DNA from: Cloacimonetes bacterium SCGC AAA252-N17
GTDB lineage: Bacteria > Cloacimonadota > Cloacimonadia > JGIOTU-2
DNA length: 64,000 nucleotides
Direction of reading: 5' to 3'
Assembly (NCBI GenBank): GCA_000404785.1
Contig: ASNI01000001.1
Coordinates: 1 to 64,000, forward strand
The notes beneath the pieces were generated by a model. It was not told the origin of the DNA, ran no database searches, and saw nothing but the letters and a program-made list of their open reading frames with translations. Shown here in pieces: positions 44,867 through 54,008 of this stretch (its first letter is position 1; every line of letters starts with the position of its first letter). The position numbers were made by a program, and so were the translations under genes.

Positions 44867-46108
44867 TTAGTTCCAGTATTCTTTATATTTCGGGTCTAAT
44901 TTTGGTATTTCTTTATCCTTTTTAAACTCTTTTGGATTTCTCCACCAATCAGTAGAAGAGAATCCAAAGGAGATACGGAAAAACTCATCTTGATATATAT
45001 TCTTATCCACAGAACCGCGTGTTCCATATGCAAGTGACACACTTAGTCTGCCCTGGTTTAGAAGCATTATGGGTATGTCGAAACCTGCAGTGATTGCCAT
45101 TTCATCAATATAATTACCGTTGTATTGGCTCGAAAGCTGTCTATAATAACCACCTATTCGCGTGGGTGTCTTCCAGAAGAAATCCTTTTTCGGTGTATAT
45201 GAAATTCCAAGTGAAACCATATTGGTATTTCTATCATTCATTGTCTTAACATTTGTATTTTTCCAGAAGGTGTAACGTAAATCCGTCTCTGCATAGAGAA
45301 AATCTGTTACTTCCATACCTGCGCCAAATCCTATCTGCATGGGAATATCATATTTTGAAGTACTACTAGTCATATAATCATAATTTGAATTGTTATAGTA
45401 TTCGATCTTGTACCTATCAACAGAATGCAATTCTGCTTTGGTTTGGATGAAACCACCAAAAGAAAATGCTCTATAGGGAAAAGTAAATCCTGCAGAAAAG
45501 TTCACACCATCCATAAGAAATATTTTTATCTCCCTCGTATCGATCAAATCCGCATCCGAATAATCTACATATAAGTCTTCGCTCCGGTTACCAAAGATAT
45601 AGTTTACATTCACGCCCAATCCAAATATGCCGATCCTTTTTGCAAGATAGAAACCAAGCTGATTAAGAGAGCCGAATTTTTGGTCTTTGACTTCATACTC
45701 TCCGACCATCCCGACAGAATCTAATGCCGTGTCCAATCCATAGTAGTACTTTTCAAGATAGGATATGCCAAGAATAGTTCCTTTTGCAACTGGAACATAC
45801 ATCGCTGCATAAGGTATGCTGGAAACTTTGTTTTTATAAGAATCTTTTGAATCTTTAAAAATAGTGTATCCGAAATCTATCTGGGATGAGAAGTTTGCTT
45901 TATTGACCGTAGTAAGAAGAGCTGGATTTATAATTGAGAAATTCTTTCGAAATATCGAACTGATTCCTGTATATCCCATTCCTGAACCAAAACTATCCAC
46001 TCCGAAATGCTCTTCTACAAATCCATTTGGAGAAAACATAGATGCACCGAACAATGGAACTGTCAGGCAGCAAAACAGAAGACATATTATTATTTTTCTA
46101 TATAACAT
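44867..46108 (-). CDS. Outer-membrane beta-barrel protein, PorV-like
   Basis: The 413-residue protein has a signal peptide (1-22, ending PLFGAS) and many predicted strands (FSSQIDFGYTIF, AAMYVPVAKGTILGISYLE, YAETDLRYTFW, RLSVSLAYGTRG). The early segment GSGMGYTGISSIF...NPALLT is as in PorV/UPF0164-type FCB barrels. Function is not established. ATG 46108 has GAGGT upstream. It lies in the minus-strand run between the lipoprotein gene and recJ. Confidence 0.78.
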   Translation of the reverse strand: MLYRKIIICLLFCCLTVPLFGASMFSPNGFVEEHFGVDSFGSGMGYTGISSIFRKNFSIINPALLTTVNKANFSSQIDFGYTIFKDSKDSYKNKVSSIPYAAMYVPVAKGTILGISYLEKYYYGLDTALDSVGMVGEYEVKDQKFGSLNQLGFYLAKRIGIFGLGVNVNYIFGNRSEDLYVDYSDADLIDTREIKIFLMDGVNFSAGFTFPYRAFSFGGFIQTKAELHSVDRYKIEYYNNSNYDYMTSSTSKYDIPMQIGFGAGMEVTDFLYAETDLRYTFWKNTNVKTMNDRNTNMVSLGISYTPKKDFFWKTPTRIGGYYRQLSSQYNGNYIDEMAITAGFDIPIMLLNQGRLSVSLAYGTRGSVDKNIYQDEFFRISFGFSSTDWWRNPKEFKKDKEIPKLDPKYKEYWN

Positions 46109-46118
46109 AGTACCTCAT

Positions 46119-47267
46119 TTATTCTAAAACTGGTATTGTATAAATAATTCGAAGTGCTGGTGTGCTGTTCTCAAAAAATTCCACGAATGAATAATCCTTA
46201 TTCTCATGGATTGAGACTAATGCTATGTACGGATTCGAAAGATCACCTCTAATTATTCCTTCCAGCAACGGTGTGATGGTTATTTGAGAAAGAGAATCAC
46301 TTTTTATGAAATAGGATGTTGGAGTTGTTGAAATGTACGTACATTCATCGTTTAGGATATCAGAAACGTAATAGGGAATTATTGAAATGTAATCATCATC
46401 GACATAAGAGCTTTCGACCATAAAGGAATCTATCTGCACTTCAGCTAAATTTATACTGTACCGCTTTAGCTGATCAAGTGTAATTTCAAGCTGATTATAT
46501 ATGGAATCCACGTGCACTTTCATGACAAGCCGAGACGGTGGCAGATTAGCGATGATCATTTTCCCGGGATCATAATTCTTCTGCATGTTTTCATCAAAAC
46601 CTATGAATGTATCCCTTGTCGTTCCGAGTAATAGAGTATCTTTCTTGCCTGTTTCATTACCAATAGCAACAATTCTCAGTTTAGGACCTTTATCATTGGA
46701 ATTGAATGTATAGAACTCAACGAAATTTTCTGCGGCATCCGGAGCATCGAGAAGCATACCATAATTAAGGGTGTCATTAATAATCCAATCCTCAACTATT
46801 GTTGAATCAAAGGGAATAGGTAAAGAATCTGGACTTAATACAAAATCAACCGGCGTGGGAAAGTCTTCGAATTCTGTTCCAATAGAATCCCATGTGGTTG
46901 AACCAACCGACCAATCAACCAAAAGTTTGTACGCATGAATATTGATATCTGTCTCTAAATGTGATTTCCTTTCAAAAAGAATTTCGCAGCTTTCAAAAGA
47001 GGTAGAGTCAAGCCAAGCTGTATCCGGCAATGTGCCGAATCTCATCAAAGACCTGGTTTTCACTCCATTAAAGTTTCCGACAAGCATCACTGAATTGGAA
47101 GAATAAATCCCAATCGTATCTGTGAATGATCTTTCAAACGTAATCGCATTTAAAGTAGTATCTGATACTATCACAACTTGATCGTATCCCATGTAATTGT
47201 TCTTTTGTGTACATGAAATAAGAATGATTAAAAGGATGAGAGTAATAATGGAAATAAACTTTTTCAT
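46119..47267 (-). CDS. Lipoprotein with DNRLRE-like carbohydrate-module fold
   Basis: The 382-residue protein has a lipoprotein signal (LIILISCTQ). The region ~45-240 (RSLMRFGTLP, EILFERKSH, VDWSVGSTTWDSIG, FVEFYTFNSNDKGPKLRIV) matches the DNRLRE pattern seen in polysaccharide-binding or surface proteins, and a second similar half (~230-380) ends PALRIIYTIP. It is followed 10 nt later by a barrel gene, suggesting a surface pair. The ligand is unknown. Confidence 0.68.
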   Translation of the reverse strand: MKKFISIITLILLIILISCTQKNNYMGYDQVVIVSDTTLNAITFERSFTDTIGIYSSNSVMLVGNFNGVKTRSLMRFGTLPDTAWLDSTSFESCEILFERKSHLETDINIHAYKLLVDWSVGSTTWDSIGTEFEDFPTPVDFVLSPDSLPIPFDSTIVEDWIINDTLNYGMLLDAPDAAENFVEFYTFNSNDKGPKLRIVAIGNETGKKDTLLLGTTRDTFIGFDENMQKNYDPGKMIIANLPPSRLVMKVHVDSIYNQLEITLDQLKRYSINLAEVQIDSFMVESSYVDDDYISIIPYYVSDILNDECTYISTTPTSYFIKSDSLSQITITPLLEGIIRGDLSNPYIALVSIHENKDYSFVEFFENSTPALRIIYTIPVLE

Positions 47268-47332
47268 ATTAAAACCTTTTCTAATCTAAAATAACATAAA
47301 CTAATTAGTAGTATTTATAGGCATAGTGAATT

Positions 47333-47499
47333 TGTGGAAAACACTGCAAAGTGCCTGAAACTATTATATATAATGGCATAATATTCTGTGGAAGAAATTG
47401 TTGATAAATAGGACATATTCACATTAAAGGATGTTAACACCGAAGATATCAACTCAGACAAAGTTTTATGCACACCTTTGCACATAGTATGTGGATAAT
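47333..47499. other. DnaA-box cluster downstream of dnaA
   Basis: Minus-sense DnaA boxes are TTTTCCACA (47333-47341), TCTTCCACA (47387-47395, weak), TTATCAACA (47399-47407) and a perfect TTATCCACA (47491-47499). The interval 47268-47524 has no credible gene; a 68-codon minus frame here is judged spurious. With the upstream cluster it suggests a bipartite origin. Confidence 0.75.
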
Positions 47500-47524
47500 G
47501 TATTGAATAAAAAAATTTCATGTT

Positions 47525-48859
47525 TTATTTGAGAATACTTTCTGTAATTTCGTTTATTTTGCTTTTAAGATTATTGTCTTGGTCGATCCTTTGAGAGATG
47601 ATCTTTTTCGCGTGGATAATAGTGGTGTGGTCTTTCTTATTATAATGATTAGCGATCTCGAGCAATGAAATATGAGGTATCAATTTTGCAGAGAGGTACA
47701 TTGCTATCTGGCGGGGAAAGGCGATCTCCTTTTTACGCGTAGGTTCTTTTATCTGATTTTTTCCGATTTCAAAATACTTTGCCACTTCCTCCTGAATAAG
47801 GTCGAGGGTTACCGTACGCTTTCGGTTTGAAATCATATCATCTAATATTTGCTTTACATCAGCAAGTTCGATCTGGTGGGGTTTGACTTTTTTATATGAA
47901 GAGAAGGCAAGAATTTTTATGAGAGAGCCTTCGAGCTGGCGAATATTATCATCAAAATTTTCCGCAATGAATTCCAGAACTTCATGCTTTAAAGTGATAT
48001 TTTCTTCGACACATTTCTGACGTAGGATTGCAACGCGAGTTTCATAATTTGGACGCTTTATATCAGCAAGAAGTCCCCATTCGAAACGAGATATTAGCCT
48101 GTCCTGCAGCTTTTTGATCTCTTTAGGAGGACGGTCACTGGTAAGAATGATCTGCTTTTTGGCATTATAAAGCGTATTGAAGGTGTGAAAGAATTCTTCC
48201 TGGCTGCCTTCCTTTCCGGCAAGGAACTGGATATCGTCGATCATAAGTATGTCATAGGTTCGGAATTTTTTCCGGAAATTGATCAAAGTATTTGTCTGGA
48301 TTGCAGAGATCATCTCATTAGTGAAATCTTCACTGGGAGTATAAAGAACCCGTTTGTTTATTTTGTTATTTACTATCGAATTGCCAACTGCCTGCATAAG
48401 GTGCGTCTTACCAAGTCCAACACCACCGTAAATAAATAGTGGGTTGTAAATCTTGCCGGATTTGTCAGCGACTGCCTGAGCTGCAGAAAAGGCAAAATGA
48501 TTATTGTTTCCAACAACAAATCTCTCAAAGGTATATCTTGGATTGAGTCCGCTATACTTATAGGAGTTGACAACAGAGGATTTCGTAAAGGAGAAATTGC
48601 TAGGAGTTTCTGAAGCAGAACCGATGAAATCAACAGAAATTTTTTCTGCGGTGAAATTGTATGCGATCTCCTCGATAAGAGTTCTATAATGTTGGTCAAG
48701 CCAGTCTGCAAAGAATTTAGTTGGTGCTTTTACTGTGAGGGTGTTGTCAACGAGACTGAACTCTTTTGTTTTATCAAACCAGGTAGAATAGGTTTGAGGA
48801 TCTACCTGAACTTTTATCTCATCGAGAATCTGTTGCCACAGTCCTAAAGATTCAGCCAT
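47525..48859 (-). CDS. dnaA: Chromosomal replication initiator DnaA
   Basis: The 444-residue protein binds DnaA boxes and opens the origin. Domain I is ~1-75; the AAA+ core has Walker A GGVGLGKT (145-152) and Walker B IDDIQFL; domain IV has KKDHTTIIHAKKII, the DnaA-box recognition signature. Length is typical. DnaA boxes occur on both sides, so autoregulation is likely. The gene points left, away from the upstream boxes. No Shine-Dalgarno is seen. Confidence 0.98.
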   Translation of the reverse strand: MAESLGLWQQILDEIKVQVDPQTYSTWFDKTKEFSLVDNTLTVKAPTKFFADWLDQHYRTLIEEIAYNFTAEKISVDFIGSASETPSNFSFTKSSVVNSYKYSGLNPRYTFERFVVGNNNHFAFSAAQAVADKSGKIYNPLFIYGGVGLGKTHLMQAVGNSIVNNKINKRVLYTPSEDFTNEMISAIQTNTLINFRKKFRTYDILMIDDIQFLAGKEGSQEEFFHTFNTLYNAKKQIILTSDRPPKEIKKLQDRLISRFEWGLLADIKRPNYETRVAILRQKCVEENITLKHEVLEFIAENFDDNIRQLEGSLIKILAFSSYKKVKPHQIELADVKQILDDMISNRKRTVTLDLIQEEVAKYFEIGKNQIKEPTRKKEIAFPRQIAMYLSAKLIPHISLLEIANHYNKKDHTTIIHAKKIISQRIDQDNNLKSKINEITESILK

Positions 48860-48865
48860 AGACAG

Positions 48866-49018
48866 TTATCAACCTTTTATATTACTAAATATCAGGGAGA
48901 TACGAAATCCACCTTAATGTTATCCACAAACTTATCAACAGTTTATAAACAGTTGTAATTAGCTATTATTCAGGAGGATACAAAACTAAATACCGTCTGA
49001 ATAATTTATTTATCCACA
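48866..49018. other. Candidate oriC: DnaA-box cluster upstream of dnaA
   Basis: Plus-sense boxes are TTATCAACC (48866-48874), TTATCCACA (48920-48928, perfect), TTATCAACA (48932-48940), TTATAAACA (48943-48951) and TTATCCACA (49010-49018, perfect). The whole interval 48860-49272 is non-coding and AT-rich, with a palindrome and T-rich runs that could unwind. Gene orientation flips here. Replication origin activity is inferred. Confidence 0.85.
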
Positions 49019-49188
49019 TTTTGTGAATTTCACATCCTAAAAATTTTTCTCAAAAAAGGTTGATTTATATAACTCCTGTCAACAAAAAATTCATTTTGAT
49101 GAAATATTGCATCTCCCGGTTCAGAGATTCCTTAAATCCAAACATAAATTAACGGAGAGTAATTTCCATTTATTCCATCAATTATACA

Positions 49189-49204
49189 TCCGCCAGCTGG
49201 CGGA
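49189..49204. repeat. 16-bp perfect palindrome
   Basis: TCCGCCAGCTGGCGGA is self-complementary and shares its 14-bp core CCGCCAGCTGGCGG with the element at 10787-10802. It sits between the origin boxes and the M23 gene. Confidence 0.9.
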
Positions 49205-49209
49205 AAAAC

Positions 49210-49238
49210 TTGACATCCATAATAATGAAGAAATAAAT
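49210..49238 (+). promoter_or_regulatory. Possible promoter of the M23 peptidase gene
   Basis: TTGACA at 49210-49215 and ATAAAT at 49233-49238 are spaced 17 bp, 35 bp before the ATG. The -10 is weak. Confidence 0.4.
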
Positions 49239-49272
49239 TAACGAAAGAAAAAAATTAAAAATTTTAAACGCA

Positions 49273-50220
49273 ATGAGTGAAAAAAAAAGCTGGCATATAC
49301 TAATTACGAGTAATTCTTCATCAGGAGTGAAGAACCTTCACATATCTAAACCATTGATACTTTTCTTTGTGATTTTTGTTGCAGTTTTTGTTATCGCCAC
49401 CGGGGTGATCACTTATTTCTTTGTCACCAGCGAGGTTGACAGTCACCAGTTAAGAGAACTTCAAGACCATAATATCAAACTCAAAACAGAGATGACGAGA
49501 ATTGATTCCCTGTTAGACACCATGCAATTCGAGCTGGAGAATGTTCAAGAAAAAGATAAAGAAGTAAGAAAACTTGAGGGATTGCGTTCCATTGATGATG
49601 ATATTCGCCAGATGGGTGTTGGTGGTATTCAGTATTTTGACTCGACATTTTTCTCTGTGGACAGGGAGCTCTTTGACATCCATAATAGCGTTCTGAACAA
49701 GATAGATGCTTTCACACGACAGATAGAATTTGAAAAAATAAGCTTTGCAGAAATTTCAAAATATTTAACAGTAAAGAACACGATTTACAGCCACACACCT
49801 TCGATCAAGCCGACCTGTGGGAGAATCTCACAAGGATACGGATACCGTATTCATCCTATCTATAATGTACAGCATTTCCACCACGGAGTTGATATTGCGA
49901 ACAAAGAGGGCTCTGTAATCTACGCTGCAGCAGATGGCAAGATTGCCGACAAAGGATATCACAAAGATTACGGATACTATTTGCTGATCGATCACGGATA
50001 TGGCTATAAAACCTTCTATGGTCATTTTAGGAAGAGATTCGTTCAAGTTGGACAGGAAGTAACAAAATATCAAATAATCGGAGAAATGGGCTCCACCGGC
50101 ACATCAACTGGGTCTCACCTTCACTATGAAGTGCGTTTTTACGGAAAGAGCACCAACCCGATAAATTATTTCAATAAGAAAAAATCTACAATCTACGTAG
50201 ATAAAAAATATCTTTCATAA
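49273..50220 (+). CDS. M23-family murein endopeptidase (LytM-like)
   Basis: The 315-residue protein has one membrane segment (~28-52), a coiled coil (~60-105) and a C-terminal M23 domain (~185-295). Metal and catalytic residues are visible in FHHGVDIAN (HxxxD) and SHLHYEV (HxH), with GYGYRIHPIYN at the domain start. It cuts peptidoglycan cross-bridges, or, in related proteins, activates amidases. It is the first gene right of the origin. Confidence 0.92.
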   Translation: MSEKKSWHILITSNSSSGVKNLHISKPLILFFVIFVAVFVIATGVITYFFVTSEVDSHQLRELQDHNIKLKTEMTRIDSLLDTMQFELENVQEKDKEVRKLEGLRSIDDDIRQMGVGGIQYFDSTFFSVDRELFDIHNSVLNKIDAFTRQIEFEKISFAEISKYLTVKNTIYSHTPSIKPTCGRISQGYGYRIHPIYNVQHFHHGVDIANKEGSVIYAAADGKIADKGYHKDYGYYLLIDHGYGYKTFYGHFRKRFVQVGQEVTKYQIIGEMGSTGTSTGSHLHYEVRFYGKSTNPINYFNKKKSTIYVDKKYLS

Positions 50221-50235
50221 CTATTTTATCGTATC

Positions 50236-50865
50236 TTGAGAAAAGCATATATTTTCTGTAATAATAGTTATATTGATTTTGCTCTGGATTTCCCTCTGGA
50301 TGGTACGATAATAGCAGCGGACGGCGGGGCAGATTTCCTTCTCAGCAAAAAGATTATACCACAAGTTCTCATTGGGGATTTTGATTCTATATCGGATAAT
50401 TCTTTGGGTGAACTAAAGAAAAAAACAAGGATTTTGCAGTTCCCCAAAGAAAAGGATAAAACAGATAGCGAACTCGCACTTGATTATTGTGTTGATGAGC
50501 ATTATGATTCGGTGACAATGGTCAATGCAGTGAATGGTCGGCTTGAGCATTCTCTATCAAATATTTTCTTGATTGAAAATTTTGTAAAAAAAGGGCTTTC
50601 GTTATATTTTATTAATAAAGATAATGAAATATTTGTGATTCAAGGTTCAGGCGAGATCGAAATGAACACCAGAAAAGGTTCAGAAATTTCTTTAATTCCC
50701 CTTACTGAGCAGGTGAAAGTAGAGTTCATTACGGGTTTTAAGTATCCCTTGCAAAATGAGATCCTGTTCAGGACGCACACACGTGGTATTAGTAATGTGG
50801 TAGAAAGCGAGAAGATTTCAGTTAAGATCTCATCGGGAATTTTATTAATAATACGAGGAAGGTAA
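50236..50865 (+). CDS. Thiamin pyrophosphokinase
   Basis: This 209-residue enzyme transfers pyrophosphate from ATP to thiamin. Motifs are IIAADGGADFL, LIGDFDSIS, KDKTDSELALDY (ATP site) and NGRLEHSLSNIFL. The start is TTG at 50236; no in-frame ATG gives a complete N-terminal strand. The stop abuts the xseB ATG with no gap. No thiamin riboswitch is evident in the 15 nt upstream. Length fits. Confidence 0.92.
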   Translation: MRKAYIFCNNSYIDFALDFPLDGTIIAADGGADFLLSKKIIPQVLIGDFDSISDNSLGELKKKTRILQFPKEKDKTDSELALDYCVDEHYDSVTMVNAVNGRLEHSLSNIFLIENFVKKGLSLYFINKDNEIFVIQGSGEIEMNTRKGSEISLIPLTEQVKVEFITGFKYPLQNEILFRTHTRGISNVVESEKISVKISSGILLIIRGR

Positions 50866-51078
50866 ATGGCAGAAATAAAATTTGAAAAAGCACTGGAGAG
50901 ACTTCAGGAAATCGTGGAAATCCTCGAAGAAGGAAATATTGATATTGAGAAATCTCTGGAATTTTACGAAGAGGGGATCAATCTCATTAAACAATGCTCC
51001 TCAAAGCTGAAAAAGATCGAGAATAAGATCGCCCTGCTTAACGAGATAGACGAGGACGAGGAAACACAGGATGAATAA
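50866..51078 (+). CDS. xseB: Exodeoxyribonuclease VII small subunit
   Basis: The 70-residue protein has the XseB core KALERLQEIVEILEEGNIDIEKSL and GINLIKQCSSKLKKIE. It pairs with XseA to degrade single-stranded DNA. GAGGAAGG precedes the ATG, which directly follows the previous stop. The xseA gene is not in this window. Next comes ispA, a frequent neighbour of xseB. Confidence 0.95.
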   Translation: MAEIKFEKALERLQEIVEILEEGNIDIEKSLEFYEEGINLIKQCSSKLKKIENKIALLNEIDEDEETQDE

Positions 51079-51103
51079 GGTGTTGATTTAAAGGAGTAAT
51101 CCA

Positions 51104-51994
51104 ATGACCAAAATGATGCGACTGAAAAAGGACGTTAAAGAAAAACGGGAATTGGTTAATATTATTATAGATCGCTTTTTACCAAGAAAAGATGAATATC
51201 CAAAGATAATTCATAAAGCCATGCGCTATACTCTTTTTGCAGGTGGCAAGCGCATCAGACCCTATTTAACTATTACGACGTACCAGCTTTTTGGGCATAT
51301 GGATAAGAAGATACTCCCGGTCGCTGCTGCAATTGAACTCATTCATACCTATTCACTTATTCATGACGACCTTCCGGATATTGATGATGACGATCTGCGA
51401 AGAGGGAAACCGACAAACCACATGGAATTCGGAGAAGATATTGCACTACTTGCAGGCGATGCCCTGATCGTGGAAGCTTTTCGGCTGATGCTCCAGATCG
51501 ACGTAAAACCAAAGTTAAAAGCCCAAATGATTTCTGAATTTGCAGAGATAACCGGCAGCAAGGGCTTGATAGCCGGCCAGGTTGTGGATATTCTGAGCGA
51601 AGGTAAAAAGGTCACTGCTAACACTCTCGAATACATACATATTAATAAAACAGCCAAGTTGATCTGTACGGCGATCCGGTTTGGGGCAATCATGTCGGAA
51701 GCAAGTGAAGATGACATGGAACGCGTTACCGAATTCGGTGAAACCCTAGGACTGCTTTTTCAGATCGTGGACGATATTCTGGATGTTGAAGGAACAACAA
51801 AAAAAATGGGCAAGGAATCGGGAAAGGATGTAAGGGTAGGCAAAGCAACATATCCAAAAGTTTATGGACTGGAAGAAGCAAAGGAAAAGCGCGACGAGCT
51901 TATGCTAAAAGCCCAGAATATTATTTCCTATTATGGACCAAAAGCGGAGTTCCTGAAGAAGATATGTATCTATATTGCAACTCGTGAATTCTAA
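51104..51994 (+). CDS. ispA: Farnesyl/geranyl-type polyprenyl diphosphate synthase
   Basis: The 296-residue enzyme condenses IPP with allylic diphosphates in isoprenoid synthesis. Both aspartate motifs are present: IHDDLPDIDDDDLRRGKPT and QIVDDILDVEGT. The substrate-grip GGKRIRP is near residue 50. AAGGAG precedes the ATG by 8 nt. The stop overlaps the dut start (TAATG). Chain length cannot be told from the sequence alone. Confidence 0.95.
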   Translation: MTKMMRLKKDVKEKRELVNIIIDRFLPRKDEYPKIIHKAMRYTLFAGGKRIRPYLTITTYQLFGHMDKKILPVAAAIELIHTYSLIHDDLPDIDDDDLRRGKPTNHMEFGEDIALLAGDALIVEAFRLMLQIDVKPKLKAQMISEFAEITGSKGLIAGQVVDILSEGKKVTANTLEYIHINKTAKLICTAIRFGAIMSEASEDDMERVTEFGETLGLLFQIVDDILDVEGTTKKMGKESGKDVRVGKATYPKVYGLEEAKEKRDELMLKAQNIISYYGPKAEFLKKICIYIATREF

Positions 51995-52425
51995 TGATCA
52001 GTATAAAATTCAAGAAACTCACACAAACTGCACACACGCCAAAAAAAATGACCAAACACTCATCAGGTTTTGACCTCTATGCTGATGTTGATGAGCTCAT
52101 TATACAACCCAAAGATGTGGCGCTTATCTCAACAGGGATCTCTCTGGAAATTCCTCCGGGTTATGATGCACAAGTTCGCCCACGAAGCGGGCTGTCTGTC
52201 AAACACAAGATCGGAATACTGAATTCCCCAGGCACAATTGATGCAGATTATCGCGGAGAAGTAAAAGTGATCTTATTCAATTTTGGCAACGAACCCTTTG
52301 TGATCACGCGGGACATGCGGATCGCACAGATGGTATTTTCCAAAGTGGAACATGCGGAATTAGTGGAAAGTGCTTCTTTAAAAGAGACAGAACGAAACGA
52401 CGGCGGTTTTGGTCATACAGGATAA
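51994..52425 (+). CDS. dut: dUTP diphosphatase
   Basis: This 143-residue trimeric enzyme hydrolyses dUTP to dUMP, keeping uracil out of DNA. Motifs 1-5 are visible: SSGFDLYAD, RPRSGLSVK, GTIDADYRGEVKV, RIAQMVF and the C-terminal RNDGGFGHTG. The ATG overlaps ispA's stop by one base. Length is standard. Confidence 0.97.
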   Translation: MISIKFKKLTQTAHTPKKMTKHSSGFDLYADVDELIIQPKDVALISTGISLEIPPGYDAQVRPRSGLSVKHKIGILNSPGTIDADYRGEVKVILFNFGNEPFVITRDMRIAQMVFSKVEHAELVESASLKETERNDGGFGHTG

Positions 52426-52431
52426 ACGAAC

Positions 52432-53136
52432 ATGCCGGAAACCACACTGGATGACCTGCAATACAATGACATTCGCTTGCGCCAGAATAAACGGGGTTAC
52501 CGAAGCACAGAAGACTCACTAATTCTCTTATACACCATTATAAGAAGGTTGGGATTTGACTACAAAGGAAATGCCTTTGAGTTCGGAACGGGTTCATGCA
52601 TTATCTCATTACTTCTCGCCGCAAAACTGAAAAACATCACAATAACTGCAATTGAGATACAGGAATCCCTCTTTGAGCTGGCAAAGGAAAATATTTTTCA
52701 TAGCGGATTGGAAGAAAAAATTATTCTCATAAAGGCAGATGGCAAAAAGGTTAAAAAATATTTCAAGCCCCAAAAATTTGACTGCGCCTTTGCAAATCCA
52801 CCCTTTTTTCCAGAGGGTTCAGGAAAGCCCAGTCCATCAAAAGAGAAACTTCATGCCCGATACGAGTTGCTCTGCACAATGGACGATGTGCTGAGTTCCT
52901 TTGAATATATGCTCAGAGTCCAAGGTGTTGGATTTCTTATTTATCCTGTGGAGAGACTAGATGAATTTCTGGAAAAGATGAGATTAATTAAACATATGAA
53001 GGTATCCCGTATTCATTTTTTCAAAGACGTAAAACATCCCACCGTAACATGGAAATCTTCACAGAAGGAATCCGATTTATCTAAATGGGTGCAAAACAGC
53101 AAATTATTTGTAGCGGAGATCAAGAAGCGCCAATGA
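52432..53136 (+). CDS. TrmN6-like tRNA (adenine-N6)-methyltransferase
   Basis: The 234-residue SAM enzyme has QNKRGYRSTEDSLIL, an SAM loop FEFGTGSCIISLLLA and the catalytic FANPPFFPEGSG (NPPF). This matches the YfiC/TrmN6 family that modifies A37 of tRNA1(Val). The substrate is inferred. It overlaps the FtsX-like gene by 4 nt (ATGA). Confidence 0.9.
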   Translation: MPETTLDDLQYNDIRLRQNKRGYRSTEDSLILLYTIIRRLGFDYKGNAFEFGTGSCIISLLLAAKLKNITITAIEIQESLFELAKENIFHSGLEEKIILIKADGKKVKKYFKPQKFDCAFANPPFFPEGSGKPSPSKEKLHARYELLCTMDDVLSSFEYMLRVQGVGFLIYPVERLDEFLEKMRLIKHMKVSRIHFFKDVKHPTVTWKSSQKESDLSKWVQNSKLFVAEIKKRQ

Positions 53137-54008
53137 GACGATTTTTTTCACTCTTTAGGAAACTCTATTCTGATCTTATCGGGCATCTCATCATTATTTG
53201 GTTCATGATCCTGCTCACCGCAATTGTACTTCTGGCAATGTTCTATGCAGAAGAATATCTTGAGAAAGCACTGCACGAGGAAGTGGTGAAATCATCGGTA
53301 ATTGTGTATATCAATCCTCAAGCACAGACAGAAGATGTGATGATGAGTATTTTATCATATCCAGTCATTGAGAATCACAGACTTATCACAAGCATGGAAA
53401 CCATCAAAGAATTGCAAAGAACCTATGGTTTGAGCACTCTTCCCCAATGGGTTGATCCAGAAAAAATTCCGGATTTTGTGCATGCAAATCTTAATCCGCT
53501 AGAATTTTCAATAAAAAAATTCATGATCATGGTTGATTCGCTCACAGCCGACAAAAGAGTGCAACAGGTTGATTATAACTCCGTGGAAGTAAAGCGCCTT
53601 GGCACGATCACTTCGCTTTTTACGAAATTCAAATGGGCACCCCAAATACTTGTTCTTATTCTCTTCGGTCTGGTGCTTTTCCTCATCAGGCAGCTCATGC
53701 GAAGCAGGCAGAAAGAAAAGTGGAAGCTCTGGAAAAGCATGAATATCAGACCTATTTTTAAGGTTCCCCACCTTATTCTGGAATTTCTGATCACAACTGT
53801 TGTGGTTGGCGGATTGTTCGAGGTCCTCATTCTACTTTTCGGAGAGGACATGCTGCTTCTTTTCAACATCAACATTCTGCAGTTCAATGACGGCTGGCGG
53901 TCTGTATGTGCGCTGCTGGGACTTTATATGTTGATTTCACTCATAAATCTCATGTTCAAGGATAAAGGAAAAACAAGGGTGGTTTTCAGAAAAAGTGGAA
54001 AAATATAA
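53133..54008 (+). CDS. FtsX-like membrane protein
   Basis: The 291-residue protein has TM1 (~20-40), an external domain (VIVYINPQAQTEDVMMSIL, MIMVDSLTADKRVQQVDYN) and three more membrane segments, the FtsX plan. FtsX works with the ATPase FtsE in division and hydrolase activation; ftsE is not adjacent. I start at ATG 53133, overlapping the previous stop (ATGA); an ATG at 53085 lies inside the other gene. Product identity is good though divergent. Confidence 0.82.
   Translation: MRRFFSLFRKLYSDLIGHLIIIWFMILLTAIVLLAMFYAEEYLEKALHEEVVKSSVIVYINPQAQTEDVMMSILSYPVIENHRLITSMETIKELQRTYGLSTLPQWVDPEKIPDFVHANLNPLEFSIKKFMIMVDSLTADKRVQQVDYNSVEVKRLGTITSLFTKFKWAPQILVLILFGLVLFLIRQLMRSRQKEKWKLWKSMNIRPIFKVPHLILEFLITTVVVGGLFEVLILLFGEDMLLLFNINILQFNDGWRSVCALLGLYMLISLINLMFKDKGKTRVVFRKSGKI

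Noticed and set aside
47315..47521. 68-codon minus-strand ORF after dnaA
   Set aside because: It overlaps the DnaA-box cluster; the peptide shows no domain and the boxes explain the sequence better.
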